Assembly (NCBI GenBank): GCA_903889795.1
Contig: CAISYW010000146.1
Coordinates: 1 to 12,609, forward strand
From: an uncultured Chlamydiae bacterium
GTDB taxonomy: Bacteria > Chlamydiota > Chlamydiia > Chlamydiales > SM23-39
Length of the DNA: 12,609 bases
Direction of reading: 5' to 3'
Below are positions 4,570 through 12,609 of the stretch, piece after piece. The notes below the pieces were generated by a model. The model was not told the origin of the DNA and searched no databases. It saw only the letters and a program-made list of their open reading frames with translations. The position numbers were made by a program, and so were the translations under genes. Position 1 is the first letter of the stretch; each line of letters begins with the position of its first letter.

Positions 4570-5989
4570 GCTTAAAAAAATCGCTCCGGCTACTTACGAG
4601 CTTGCCAAGACGGGTGGAATGAGAGTCCCGGGACTTATCATTGCAACGGAAGAGTTATTGAAGGGAATCCAACAGGATCGCTCTTTAGAGCAGCTTGTCA
4701 ATGTCGCTCATTTACCGGGGATTGTCGGTTATAGTATGGCGATGCCGGATATTCACTGGGGTTATGGATTTCCGATCGGCGGTGTGGCTGCGATGGATGC
4801 TCAGACGGGCGTCATTAGCCCCGGCGGCGTTGGCTATGATATCAATTGCGGTGTGCGTTTGGCGGTTTTGCCGGTTCCTTTTGCAAATATTTCGGAAAGA
4901 ACCCGATCAGAGCTGTTGCAGGCTATTTTTGAGCGCATTCCCTCGGGCGTCGGTAGAGAGCGTAAAAATGAACGCGGATTAAGCGAGCGGGATTATCGAG
5001 AACTGGTTGAACAGGGGGCTCGATGGTCGATTGAGCGCGGTTACGGTTATCCGGAGGATCTCGATCATATTGAAAGTAATGGCTGCATTGAAGGCGCTAA
5101 TCTGGGAGCGATCTCCATGGAAGCTCAAAACCGGGGGCGCAAACAACTTGGATCGATAGGTTCGGGGAACCACTTTATTGAAATAGGTTCGATCGATCAG
5201 ATTTTTCAACCGGAAATTGCGAAAGTCTGGGGCGTTGAAGCCGGCTACACCTATGTTTTGATTCACACGGGTTCACGAGGATTTGGCCATCAGATTTGCG
5301 TAGATACTCTCGATGCCTTTCTTAAAAAGGGATTTGCCAATGATTTGCCGGATAAACAACTGGTGGCCGCGCCCATTCAAAGTGTGGAAGGGCAGCGTTA
5401 CTATCAAGCGATGGCTGCAGCAGCCAATTTCGCTTTTAACAATCGCCAGCAAATATTAGCTGGAGTACGCGATGCTTTTAATGCCGTATGTCGGATAGCC
5501 CCTCGAGATCTTCGTCTTCTGTACGACGTTTGTCATAATATTGCGAAATTTGAAGTGCACGAAGTTCAGGGACAGAAAAAACGTTTATGTGTGCATCGAA
5601 AGGGAGCGACGCGCGCTTTCGGCAAAGGCTCGAAAGAGCTCGCTCCCATTTTTCAAACGACCGGCCAGCCCGTTCTGGTGCCCGGCGACATGGGTCGGGC
5701 CAGCCATTTGTTGGTGGGGATGGGCAACCCATTGACTTGGTGCAGTTGCTGCCATGGAGCCGGACGCGCGATGAGTCGGATGAAATCACTTGATTCATGG
5801 CGCGGAAAAGATTTGGCCGCGCATATGCAATCTCTGGGCGTTCATGTGCTGGCGGAGTCATTTCGCACAATTGCCGAAGAAATGCCGGATGCTTACAAGG
5901 ACGTCGACCAAGTTGTCAAAGCGGTCGAGGAAGCGAATCTCGCAAAAATGGTTGCGCGATTGAAGCCCTCTCTGGTGATAAAAGGATAA
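4562..5989 (+). CDS. rtcB: RNA-splicing ligase RtcB
   Basis: 475 residues, the usual length. RtcB joins RNA 3'-phosphate or 2',3'-cyclic phosphate ends to 5'-OH ends using GTP and Mn2+, through a GMP-histidine intermediate. All key residues are visible: Asp93 and Cys96 in SPGGVGYDINCGVR, Asn203-His204 in GSGNHFIEI, His235 in LIHTGSRG, His325 in DVCHNIAKFE, and the guanylylated His398 in CSCCHGAGR. MPDIHWGYGFPIGG and the C-terminal SFRTIAEEMPDAYKDVDQV are also family hallmarks. The ATG at 4562 has GGGAG (4547-4551) 10 nt upstream; a TTG at 4556 would add two residues. The start lies inside the last codons of the LigT-archease gene, so the two are translationally coupled and expected in fixed ratio, which suits an activator-enzyme pair. 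The gene ends 3 bp from the convergent giant gene. Confidence 0.97.
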   Translation: MFELKKIAPATYELAKTGGMRVPGLIIATEELLKGIQQDRSLEQLVNVAHLPGIVGYSMAMPDIHWGYGFPIGGVAAMDAQTGVISPGGVGYDINCGVRLAVLPVPFANISERTRSELLQAIFERIPSGVGRERKNERGLSERDYRELVEQGARWSIERGYGYPEDLDHIESNGCIEGANLGAISMEAQNRGRKQLGSIGSGNHFIEIGSIDQIFQPEIAKVWGVEAGYTYVLIHTGSRGFGHQICVDTLDAFLKKGFANDLPDKQLVAAPIQSVEGQRYYQAMAAAANFAFNNRQQILAGVRDAFNAVCRIAPRDLRLLYDVCHNIAKFEVHEVQGQKKRLCVHRKGATRAFGKGSKELAPIFQTTGQPVLVPGDMGRASHLLVGMGNPLTWCSCCHGAGRAMSRMKSLDSWRGKDLAAHMQSLGVHVLAESFRTIAEEMPDAYKDVDQVVKAVEEANLAKMVARLKPSLVIKG

Positions 5990-5992
5990 TCA

Positions 5993-8900
5993 TTATTTTG
6001 TTTCAATCCCGACGGATTGAAATACTTGCTCGAGCGAGGAGTGCTCGAAAGATGCGCGTGATGTAGGTTTGTTCTGCAATATTTTCTCTTGGAAGAACTG
6101 ATAAATCTCGACGGGGCCTTGCTCCCGGATCCACGCTTTCAAAGCCTCTTGTTCCGGAGAGGAAAAGAAAGTGGCTCCATTCAAGAATTTAGCCTGCGCT
6201 TTTAAAAGGATGAACGAGGGGTCGTGTTCGAGTGCTTGTTCATCAAAACCATCGCTGGATGTCCGGTAGATCCCCGTGTCCAGATGGTAGAGGCAAATAT
6301 TGACATCACGTCGGCCATGCTGACGTTTTTTGCAATCCTGTTCAATAAATTTGGCAAACGCATCAGCATCTTCCAAGTCGAGCAGGATCGTTTGGATTTG
6401 ATGGCTTTTTTTATCCAGAACGACCAACAGATGCGGGTTTGTTTGCTGATATGGACCGAAGGGATCAAACGGCGGGGTAGGAGGAGCGATCCAGTCTTTG
6501 TTGATGAAGTATTGAATGAATGAATAGTCTTTGAGCGATCCTCGACGATACACCGGATAGAAATTGGGTGTAGCGAGTAGGTTGGGATGGAATTGGGGCG
6601 TTTTTGCCGCTTTAGAAACACCCAAAGCCTCATTAACAGAGAAAAAGGGCGATTGATGGGCGGATCGATACTGTTGCAGTGAGAATCCGGATTCAGTGAT
6701 TTCGGAAGCGGCGCCAACAGTGAAATACTCTTTCTGAAATAGATTGTCCGGATTCCATTCAAATACGGGGTATGCACTAAGTTTGGGTGGATCAGCTATT
6801 TTAACCTGCATTTCTTTTTCTTTTTCTTTCTCTTTTTCCTTTTCTTTCTCCGCTTCTTTTTCAATTTGCACTTCGGTTTCATATTTTGTGTTGAGTTGAA
6901 GGAAATCGGGCAATCGAAGTTGTTCGTCAGCGGCGATTTTTCGGATTTTGGCTTCCAATTCAGATACATTGAAGCGTTTCAGGATCGGATGTTGACGAAA
7001 TGCAGAGAAAGCTTGTGAAGATAGAAATTGCTTGGTGATTTCTTGCACTACTTTTTGAGAGGGCGCTTGTTCCGACATTTGTCCATAAACGAGATAGGGA
7101 TCTTGCGGTGTTATGGAAACGAAGAGCTCTTGCAGTGCCTTAAAAACCTCGACAATTTCTTTTTCTGTGACGCTCGGATCGCATAAGAGCTCGACGAATG
7201 GATCGAGTAGGACATTTTGCATTTTTTGCTTGAGAGCTCGAAAATTGTCCGCCCCCTGGCGCTCTGCCTGGATATAAAACGTGTAGATGAGAATATCGCC
7301 AAGGCTTAATGGAGCGTCAGGGCGATCTGGCCATTCTTTCTTAAGAGTTTCTATGATTACTTGCCGATCCTCTTCTTTTACGGCAAACGATGCTTTTTGA
7401 CCCCAATCCAATAGCCGCAGACGCCAGGCAGCTTGCGATTGATCATACAGCTTCGTGTGGCGGCTGATCGTCACAATCACGCGCATTTCGGGTGAAAGTT
7501 TTAAATCCGATCCTCTTGCGTGTTTTTGATCCCAGAACGCAGCCATTTGATCATATTTCAAATCTGTATCAGCCAGAGGAATGGGACGGTCTTTGTCTTT
7601 TTCAATCACAACCAGCTGATCATTATCGTTATAGAAAATCACTCCTTTGATCTCGGAATGGGGGGAACGCCGGCCGTATTGCTCCAGCATCTGCCTTGCG
7701 ATTTGTTCATTTTTATAATTGCGCAGCATCGCGCCTGCATCGGAAATCGAGACTCCCTTTTCCAGATCATCGGCGTCAAACATTTTTTCTAGAGACGTTT
7801 TCAATGAATCTTGCGAAACAAGGGTTTCGTCGATGACTGCCACCTGGTGCGGAGACTTATCCCATAAAATATGTAATGTCTTCACATCAGTATCTGAAAA
7901 TTCACGCTGGCCAAAAGCATCGGGGAATGTTTCGGCATTCCACAGTGTTCCTGAAAATCCACTAATCGACCGAAATAGAAGGGATAATATTTGTGCATTG
8001 GTATTTAGTTGTTTAGGATAGACGCGCACATCGGGAAGAGCAAATTTTCGGATGAAGTGAAGTTGCTTAGCCGGATTTTGGTTGATCTGATGGAGAAGCT
8101 CTTGGAGTTGTTGGGATGAAGTATGAAGTAAATCGATTTTAAGGCCGTTGCAAAGCTGTAGAAAATCGCGGTAAGCGGGTGAATCTTCGAAGTTGAGCTT
8201 TTTTTCCAGAACATCCAGGGAAATTTGATGGCGCAACAGTTCCAGTTCTTTGATGAGAAAATCGAGAGGAATTCCCAGGGCGAGATATTGTTGGATCGAA
8301 TAGTTCAAAATTTCCAGTTCTGTGCCGAATTGGGAGCGAACAGCAGGGTTGTCGCTACCGTGGAAGGGAATTGAAAGGAGCCTAGGAACATCGGGCGGCG
8401 CATTGGGCGGAACAGGGCCGTGGTGGACATTTACCTCTTTTTTCATGGTTAGCGCCAGCACCTGGCTAATTTCTTCTTTCAATACGGCCAGGCAGTTTTT
8501 GATCTTCATGGATGGGATTTTGTCGACATAAGTTGCTGCAGCGGGGTTGGCCTGGTTGTTGAGATATGCCTTGATAAGCAGTTGTTCGCTCGAAGAGAGT
8601 TTTTGGAAAAATCGATTAAGTTCCGGATCATAAGCCGATCCATTCCCGGCTAGAATTTCGTCAATGAGAATGGGGCGGATTGTTTGTTCATAGTGAGTTG
8701 TCGTGAAAGGATGGCCGGATCGATGGGCCAAAAATCCGACTTGAAGAAGAGGTTTGATGCGCTCGCTTGTTATCAACAGATGATAGAGAGAAACGGTTGT
8801 ATCGATAGTTTCTGATTTCAGCGGCTGGGGCGCTCCGACGCTAAAATGGTGTGATTTCAAAATGTCGAGAATAAAATCCGCTTCATCCATATTCAATGGG

Positions 8901-11900
8901 GATTGATGTAGTTCTCGGATGATCTCGCGGAAAAGATGAATTTCTTCATACGTATTGGGCTCGATGCTTTCTAATGCGGCCAGCAGCTTTTCATTCAATT
9001 TTAAAAAAAGACTTTGCATGCTTGAGCTTGTCTCGACCATCACCCTTCTTTCTTCTTTGGCGGTTTGCAACAGATCTCGCAAATTGCGTAGTTTGGCCGC
9101 GTCGAGATCTGTTTGACGATTGATGGGGATGTTATCGACCGGTTGATGGAAGGTTTGGCCCAGTATTTGCTTAAGCAGCGCGGCCATGGTGGGGGTCAAC
9201 GATTCTGGCATCATGGCAAAGGGAACATGTTTGCCATCGGCTGCTGCAGCTGCGATCAATGGCAATAAGACAGCGGTCTTACCAAACCCCATGATCATTT
9301 CGAGAAGCACGCCTAGATCATGCGGCGTTAGCAAAGATGGAGAGGTTTTCATTTTCATTAAAGCTTCCACCTGGTCTTTTCGGAGCAATAGATCATTGGC
9401 ATGTTCAAAGACGAGGAATTCGGGATGTTCTCGGATATCGTATTCTCTTTGGCCTTGCAGAGCTCGAGCCAACGCATCGATATTGAGATCCAGTTCTGCT
9501 TTTTTTCCTTCCTTGGCCGCTGATTGAGTCTGGCTCAGCATTTGAATAATCCGGAGCAGATGCTGGCGATGGGTCGCCATGACAAGATATTCGACCGTTT
9601 GCTGGTAAATTTGCTCGATTTCTACAGTTGTTAGTGACGGATTAGCTCTGGCTAACTGGTCGGAATCCAATAATGAAAACGAGACGATTACATCTTTCAT
9701 TTCGATTTCTTTTTGATCGGTGCTGGCAAAGTCCAAATGACGCTCAGTGATTTCTTCGGAGATATGCGGCATGAGGTTTGCGAGTGTCAGGATCTTTTCC
9801 TCTTGTTCCTTGAGCTGGATATCAATCGCGGCGGCATCTTTTCTGAGATGATCTTCTTGAAGCGTCAGATCAAACCCCTCTCGAAGCCGGAACCGTTGAG
9901 CAGGCGGCGGACGGTATCTTTCGATTTTTTTACGAAGCTCATTGAATTTTTGGCGCATGTGGCGATCGCGGGGATCTGTGGCAAATACCTTTTGCAGACT
10001 TTCCGATACTGCTTCGGTCCTTTCCCTGGCTTCTTTGGAAGGGATAATCGGAATTAAAAGTCGCTCGAAGGGGCTAGGGAGCTGAGGGGTTTGTGGCGGG
10101 TTAATTGAAAAACAGGCATGAGGCAAAGGCGCATCCGGCAGCAGAGGTGGGGATGTTGGCCAGATCGATTGTTCTGTTGGGTGGTCCGCTCGTAGTAGGC
10201 GGTTCTTGATTTTTTGGTTGATCTGGGTGAGGTGTTGATTGACAATCTCAATGAAGGGCGAGAGATCGTAATCCCGAGCTCCCTGCACTTTTTCAATCGG
10301 CGGAAAATCATCTGGCTTTTGGAGGACAGCTAACAAGACTTCGGCGGCCTGTTTTTCGAGATCATTCTCGCTATTAGAGCGGATGAATAAAATCAATTGG
10401 GTTTGAATTTCTTTTTTGAGATTTTGCAAAGGCGATCCGGCGGGCATGATGAGGTTGGATGAAAGTTTGATCCATTGCAGGGCCTTGGATTCATCCAAAG
10501 TAGATTGGATGAGTTCATATAACTTACCAAAATTTTCACTGAACGAATGCTGGGCAAGAAGATACGATGGTGCTTTCGGAGGATCCTCGTGAGGATTAAA
10601 AAGTGTTCGAAGCTCCCAGGAATTGATTGGTACGATATTTATCGAGTTATTATGAGGCAGGGGTCGGACACCCACCAATGGCGCGCTGCTGAAGTCTGGT
10701 GATTGGGGGAGAAAGTCATTAATCAATTGGAGTTGGGATTCTTGCAGCTGCAAGTAGATGGGGATCTGGTCTTTTTTCTGAATATATTCTTCCTGAACAG
10801 CCTTTATGTCGCTTCCTTTGAGGATCAGTTTTTTTGTTTCAGAGGAAAAATTGATGCAATTACGGATCAGTATGAAGTGCGCATGCAATCGAATCGCGAC
10901 CGCTCGGGGATCATGGTCCGAATTGATCGAAGCAAATGTGGCGATTTCCCATAATTGGGCGACTTCGCTTAATGAGTAGGTTCTTGTTTGCGAATCAAAA
11001 CTTTTTAAAAGGGTTTGAGCGGATTCATAGTCATGCTCTGATAGCATGAGCATCGCTAGATGAAGATGCGAGCGCAAATCGGATGGTTTGAGATCGCCTT
11101 CATCTGAAAGCGCATAGCGAAAATAGGTTGGTTGAATCGTTTCCGCGTCCAGATTGAAAAGCTCTTGCTTGATTTTGAGTCTTGAGCTTGCGACGTCTCC
11201 TAATGAAAAATCCGATCTTAAAGAGCTGTCGACATCGAGAAGTTCTCTGTTGGGAATCAATACAATTTTTTTGTGCTGGGCATTTTCTAAAACCAGATAT
11301 TGAGGGATATCGCCAAGTGCGGGAATTGTCTGACGATTTGCGATCCAAAATCCTTTGATGTCTGAACAATATGCTTTTTTATTTCGAATCTGGAAATGGA
11401 GATTGAGTCGGGACAGATTAATCGAATGAGAGGTTGTTTCATGTTGATTTTTCCACACTAAAATATGCGAAAGATCCTCAAATTTTGCGAGAGTTGTATA
11501 TGGATGATGGTGGGCTAGCAAGTTTTCCAGGACAAGATCTGTTTCTTTTCCATCGATGATCTGACGGACGACGCAGGAATCGGGCGAAGTAATATCGATG
11601 GTAAACTGAAAATGGTTCGAGCGATCGCCGACTAGAATTTTCGATGCTTCGAGAAGATCAGGCTGCCAGAAATGAAGAGAATCTCCGAGATGCACCGGAA
11701 GAATGTTGGGATCGATGTGCTCATACCAAATTCCATCGATTTGCTGATAGAAAATGGAAGGGTTGGTTCCTGAGATGCGATACAGTTCGTGAGTTGGAGT
11801 CGAAATTTCCCATGATGCGGCATCGATTTGGCGGCCGATGATTCGAGCGCCTTCAGGAAAAAATTGCTTGATTAAGGGATCTTGCAGTAGAGAAATCGGC

Positions 11901-12609
11901 AGCGACGCAAGTTTTCCTGTTTTCATGAAGATTGTTCCGGATTGGACATCCACTTCAATGGTTCCATCGATGGATTGGAACCGAGGGTAGCCATCGCTTT
12001 TCCATTGAACATTAGAAAAATCGGGGTAGATGTTTTTTACGATCCGATTGAGAACTTCATTACGGTTTTTTTGGCTGGGGGAATGAAGAACCCTATAGAT
12101 ATCCGTGCGAAATTTGGATAACAAATCTCGGATCGTCAGCATTTGTTTGGAAGAAATCTGGAAAGTCGAGGTAGGTGACTCAGTAGAAGGGCGGGGCGAG
12201 CGAAGATCTTCGAATATTTCTTTTATTGTTGAATCTGCGAAAGCCTGATCGAGCATAGCCATGCCAAATCGGCCCTCCTCTTTTTTTTGAGCTTTCGGGG
12301 GAAGCATATTTAAATAAATTACCGCCGATAGGAGTTGAATCACATCGTCTCCCTCAATTGATCGGGAGCTTTGATATCTTAGAGCTCTAAAGGTCTGTAG
12401 CGCAATCTGATCGTTCTCAGTTAGGTCGCTCAGAGCAAGCAATTGATGAAATTCTTTCGTTGAATCGAGAAACGTTGAACGATAGCCATCGGGAAAACCA
12501 TCGGGAGCCTCTTGGGCGGCCACTGCAACATGCTGAGCCAGTAGATCATTGATTTCCAATAAAAAGAGGGCGGTCGGAATATCGCCTTGCAAAATCGAAT
12601 ATTGATTTC
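5993..12609 (-). CDS. Giant DUF3638/DUF3645-type protein (5' end outside window)
   Basis: The frame is open from the window edge to TAA at 5993-5995, more than 2200 codons without a break. The TTG at 12590-12592 is not a convincing start and the frame continues upstream, so the gene is partial. Residues below are counted from that TTG. Residues 1-1000: a beta-rich stretch (about 200-480), then a TPR-like helical part (about 505-575), nothing else recognised. From about 1055 the DUF3638 core appears: PEFLVFEHANDLLLRKDQ, then a P-loop MGFGKTAVLLPL (Lys1105), where relatives usually read MGEGK[ST]. GFSGT near 1545 follows a segment like the fungal DUF3645 region. WDQKHARGSDLKL (1687-1699) stands where fungal proteins have a DEAHTRGTDLKL-like block, followed by QAAWRLRLLDWGQ. 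A Glu/Lys repeat (1911-1927) links to a 270-residue tail. No signal peptide or membrane segment is visible. It is probably a P-loop ATPase related to helicase-like folds; its function is unknown. Confidence 0.8.
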   Translation of the reverse strand, partial: NQYSILQGDIPTALFLLEINDLLAQHVAVAAQEAPDGFPDGYRSTFLDSTKEFHQLLALSDLTENDQIALQTFRALRYQSSRSIEGDDVIQLLSAVIYLNMLPPKAQKKEEGRFGMAMLDQAFADSTIKEIFEDLRSPRPSTESPTSTFQISSKQMLTIRDLLSKFRTDIYRVLHSPSQKNRNEVLNRIVKNIYPDFSNVQWKSDGYPRFQSIDGTIEVDVQSGTIFMKTGKLASLPISLLQDPLIKQFFPEGARIIGRQIDAASWEISTPTHELYRISGTNPSIFYQQIDGIWYEHIDPNILPVHLGDSLHFWQPDLLEASKILVGDRSNHFQFTIDITSPDSCVVRQIIDGKETDLVLENLLAHHHPYTTLAKFEDLSHILVWKNQHETTSHSINLSRLNLHFQIRNKKAYCSDIKGFWIANRQTIPALGDIPQYLVLENAQHKKIVLIPNRELLDVDSSLRSDFSLGDVASSRLKIKQELFNLDAETIQPTYFRYALSDEGDLKPSDLRSHLHLAMLMLSEHDYESAQTLLKSFDSQTRTYSLSEVAQLWEIATFASINSDHDPRAVAIRLHAHFILIRNCINFSSETKKLILKGSDIKAVQEEYIQKKDQIPIYLQLQESQLQLINDFLPQSPDFSSAPLVGVRPLPHNNSINIVPINSWELRTLFNPHEDPPKAPSYLLAQHSFSENFGKLYELIQSTLDESKALQWIKLSSNLIMPAGSPLQNLKKEIQTQLILFIRSNSENDLEKQAAEVLLAVLQKPDDFPPIEKVQGARDYDLSPFIEIVNQHLTQINQKIKNRLLRADHPTEQSIWPTSPPLLPDAPLPHACFSINPPQTPQLPSPFERLLIPIIPSKEARERTEAVSESLQKVFATDPRDRHMRQKFNELRKKIERYRPPPAQRFRLREGFDLTLQEDHLRKDAAAIDIQLKEQEEKILTLANLMPHISEEITERHLDFASTDQKEIEMKDVIVSFSLLDSDQLARANPSLTTVEIEQIYQQTVEYLVMATHRQHLLRIIQMLSQTQSAAKEGKKAELDLNIDALARALQGQREYDIREHPEFLVFEHANDLLLRKDQVEALMKMKTSPSLLTPHDLGVLLEMIMGFGKTAVLLPLIAAAAADGKHVPFAMMPESLTPTMAALLKQILGQTFHQPVDNIPINRQTDLDAAKLRNLRDLLQTAKEERRVMVETSSSMQSLFLKLNEKLLAALESIEPNTYEEIHLFREIIRELHQSPLNMDEADFILDILKSHHFSVGAPQPLKSETIDTTVSLYHLLITSERIKPLLQVGFLAHRSGHPFTTTHYEQTIRPILIDEILAGNGSAYDPELNRFFQKLSSSEQLLIKAYLNNQANPAAATYVDKIPSMKIKNCLAVLKEEISQVLALTMKKEVNVHHGPVPPNAPPDVPRLLSIPFHGSDNPAVRSQFGTELEILNYSIQQYLALGIPLDFLIKELELLRHQISLDVLEKKLNFEDSPAYRDFLQLCNGLKIDLLHTSSQQLQELLHQINQNPAKQLHFIRKFALPDVRVYPKQLNTNAQILSLLFRSISGFSGTLWNAETFPDAFGQREFSDTDVKTLHILWDKSPHQVAVIDETLVSQDSLKTSLEKMFDADDLEKGVSISDAGAMLRNYKNEQIARQMLEQYGRRSPHSEIKGVIFYNDNDQLVVIEKDKDRPIPLADTDLKYDQMAAFWDQKHARGSDLKLSPEMRVIVTISRHTKLYDQSQAAWRLRLLDWGQKASFAVKEEDRQVIIETLKKEWPDRPDAPLSLGDILIYTFYIQAERQGADNFRALKQKMQNVLLDPFVELLCDPSVTEKEIVEVFKALQELFVSITPQDPYLVYGQMSEQAPSQKVVQEITKQFLSSQAFSAFRQHPILKRFNVSELEAKIRKIAADEQLRLPDFLQLNTKYETEVQIEKEAEKEKEKEKEKEKEMQVKIADPPKLSAYPVFEWNPDNLFQKEYFTVGAASEITESGFSLQQYRSAHQSPFFSVNEALGVSKAAKTPQFHPNLLATPNFYPVYRRGSLKDYSFIQYFINKDWIAPPTPPFDPFGPYQQTNPHLLVVLDKKSHQIQTILLDLEDADAFAKFIEQDCKKRQHGRRDVNICLYHLDTGIYRTSSDGFDEQALEHDPSFILLKAQAKFLNGATFFSSPEQEALKAWIREQGPVEIYQFFQEKILQNKPTSRASFEHSSLEQVFQSVGIETK
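6001..6022. terminator. Perfect 9-bp hairpin between rtcB and the giant gene, possible bidirectional terminator
   Basis: TTTCAATCC (6001-6009) and GGATTGAAA (6014-6022) are exact reverse complements around the 4-nt loop CGAC. It begins 11 bp after the rtcB stop and lies within the last codons of the convergent gene. No uridine run follows on either strand, so termination would be Rho-dependent or weak; it may instead stabilise the 3' ends. Confidence 0.4.
6812..6862 (-). repeat. Glu-Lys repeat tract (polypurine) inside the giant gene
   Basis: Seventeen codons alternate Glu and Lys with one Ala. The coding strand is almost pure purine (GAA/AAA units with occasional GAG/AAG). The tract probably forms a rigid charged single helix or flexible linker between the ATPase core and the C-terminal 270 residues. 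The mixed synonymous codons suggest an older tract rather than fresh slippage. Confidence 0.85.

Noticed and set aside
5478..5870. 130-codon minus-strand frame opposite rtcB
   Set aside because: It is antisense to a strongly conserved coding region and shows no family features.
6013..6024. GGATTGAAA resembling the end of a CRISPR repeat
   Set aside because: It occurs once here as one arm of a hairpin, with no regularly spaced copies.
7719..9527. Plus-strand open frames of 60-115 codons opposite the giant gene
   Set aside because: They mirror the coding strand, carry no recognised motifs and lack ribosome binding sites.

Overview
The window reads as bacterial chromosome with a mixed set of RNA-metabolism genes and one very large gene. 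My best guess for the host is an environmental, amoeba-associated member of the Chlamydiae (Parachlamydia/Waddlia/Estrella-like). This rests on the giant DUF3638-type protein, which I recall from that group, and on the general gene mix. No rRNA or other phylogenetic marker is present, so this is inference. Sigma70-type promoters are readable, including one perfect TTGACA-17-TATAAT.

Layout. Positions 1-134 are the 3' end of a group II intron: the last 17 codons of a probable maturase/reverse transcriptase, then domain V and domain VI RNA, ending at a GAT junction. A short open tail of an unidentified gene follows (to 234). Next come a 16-aa leader ORF with a good ribosome binding site and a transaldolase/fructose-6-phosphate-aldolase-like gene on + (280-939). 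Convergent with it on - lie an RluA-type pseudouridine synthase (946-1830) and a GGQ release-factor-like ribosome-rescue candidate (1903-2307), the latter under a perfect consensus promoter. A 487-bp intergenic region with two palindromes precedes an RRM RNA-binding protein on + (2795-3199). A YdiI/MenI-like hotdog thioesterase (3259-3711, -) is divergent from the operon that I find most interesting.

That operon (3772-5989, +) encodes a LigT-type 2H phosphoesterase/2'-5' RNA ligase fused in one chain to a shortened archease, overlapping by 8 nt with rtcB. Archease is the established activator of RtcB, and 2H enzymes act on the same 2',3'-cyclic-phosphate RNA ends that RtcB seals. The two genes together look like a compact RNA end-processing and ligation module, with the end-processing enzyme and the ligase cofactor in one polypeptide.

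The second half (5993 to beyond 12609, -) is one uninterrupted reading frame of more than 2200 codons. It carries the DUF3638/DUF3645-type P-loop core known from giant fungal proteins, with altered motifs. It converges on rtcB with only 3 bp between stop codons and a perfect 9-bp hairpin at the junction. Its 5' end is outside the window. No tRNA, rRNA, CRISPR array or insertion sequence was seen.
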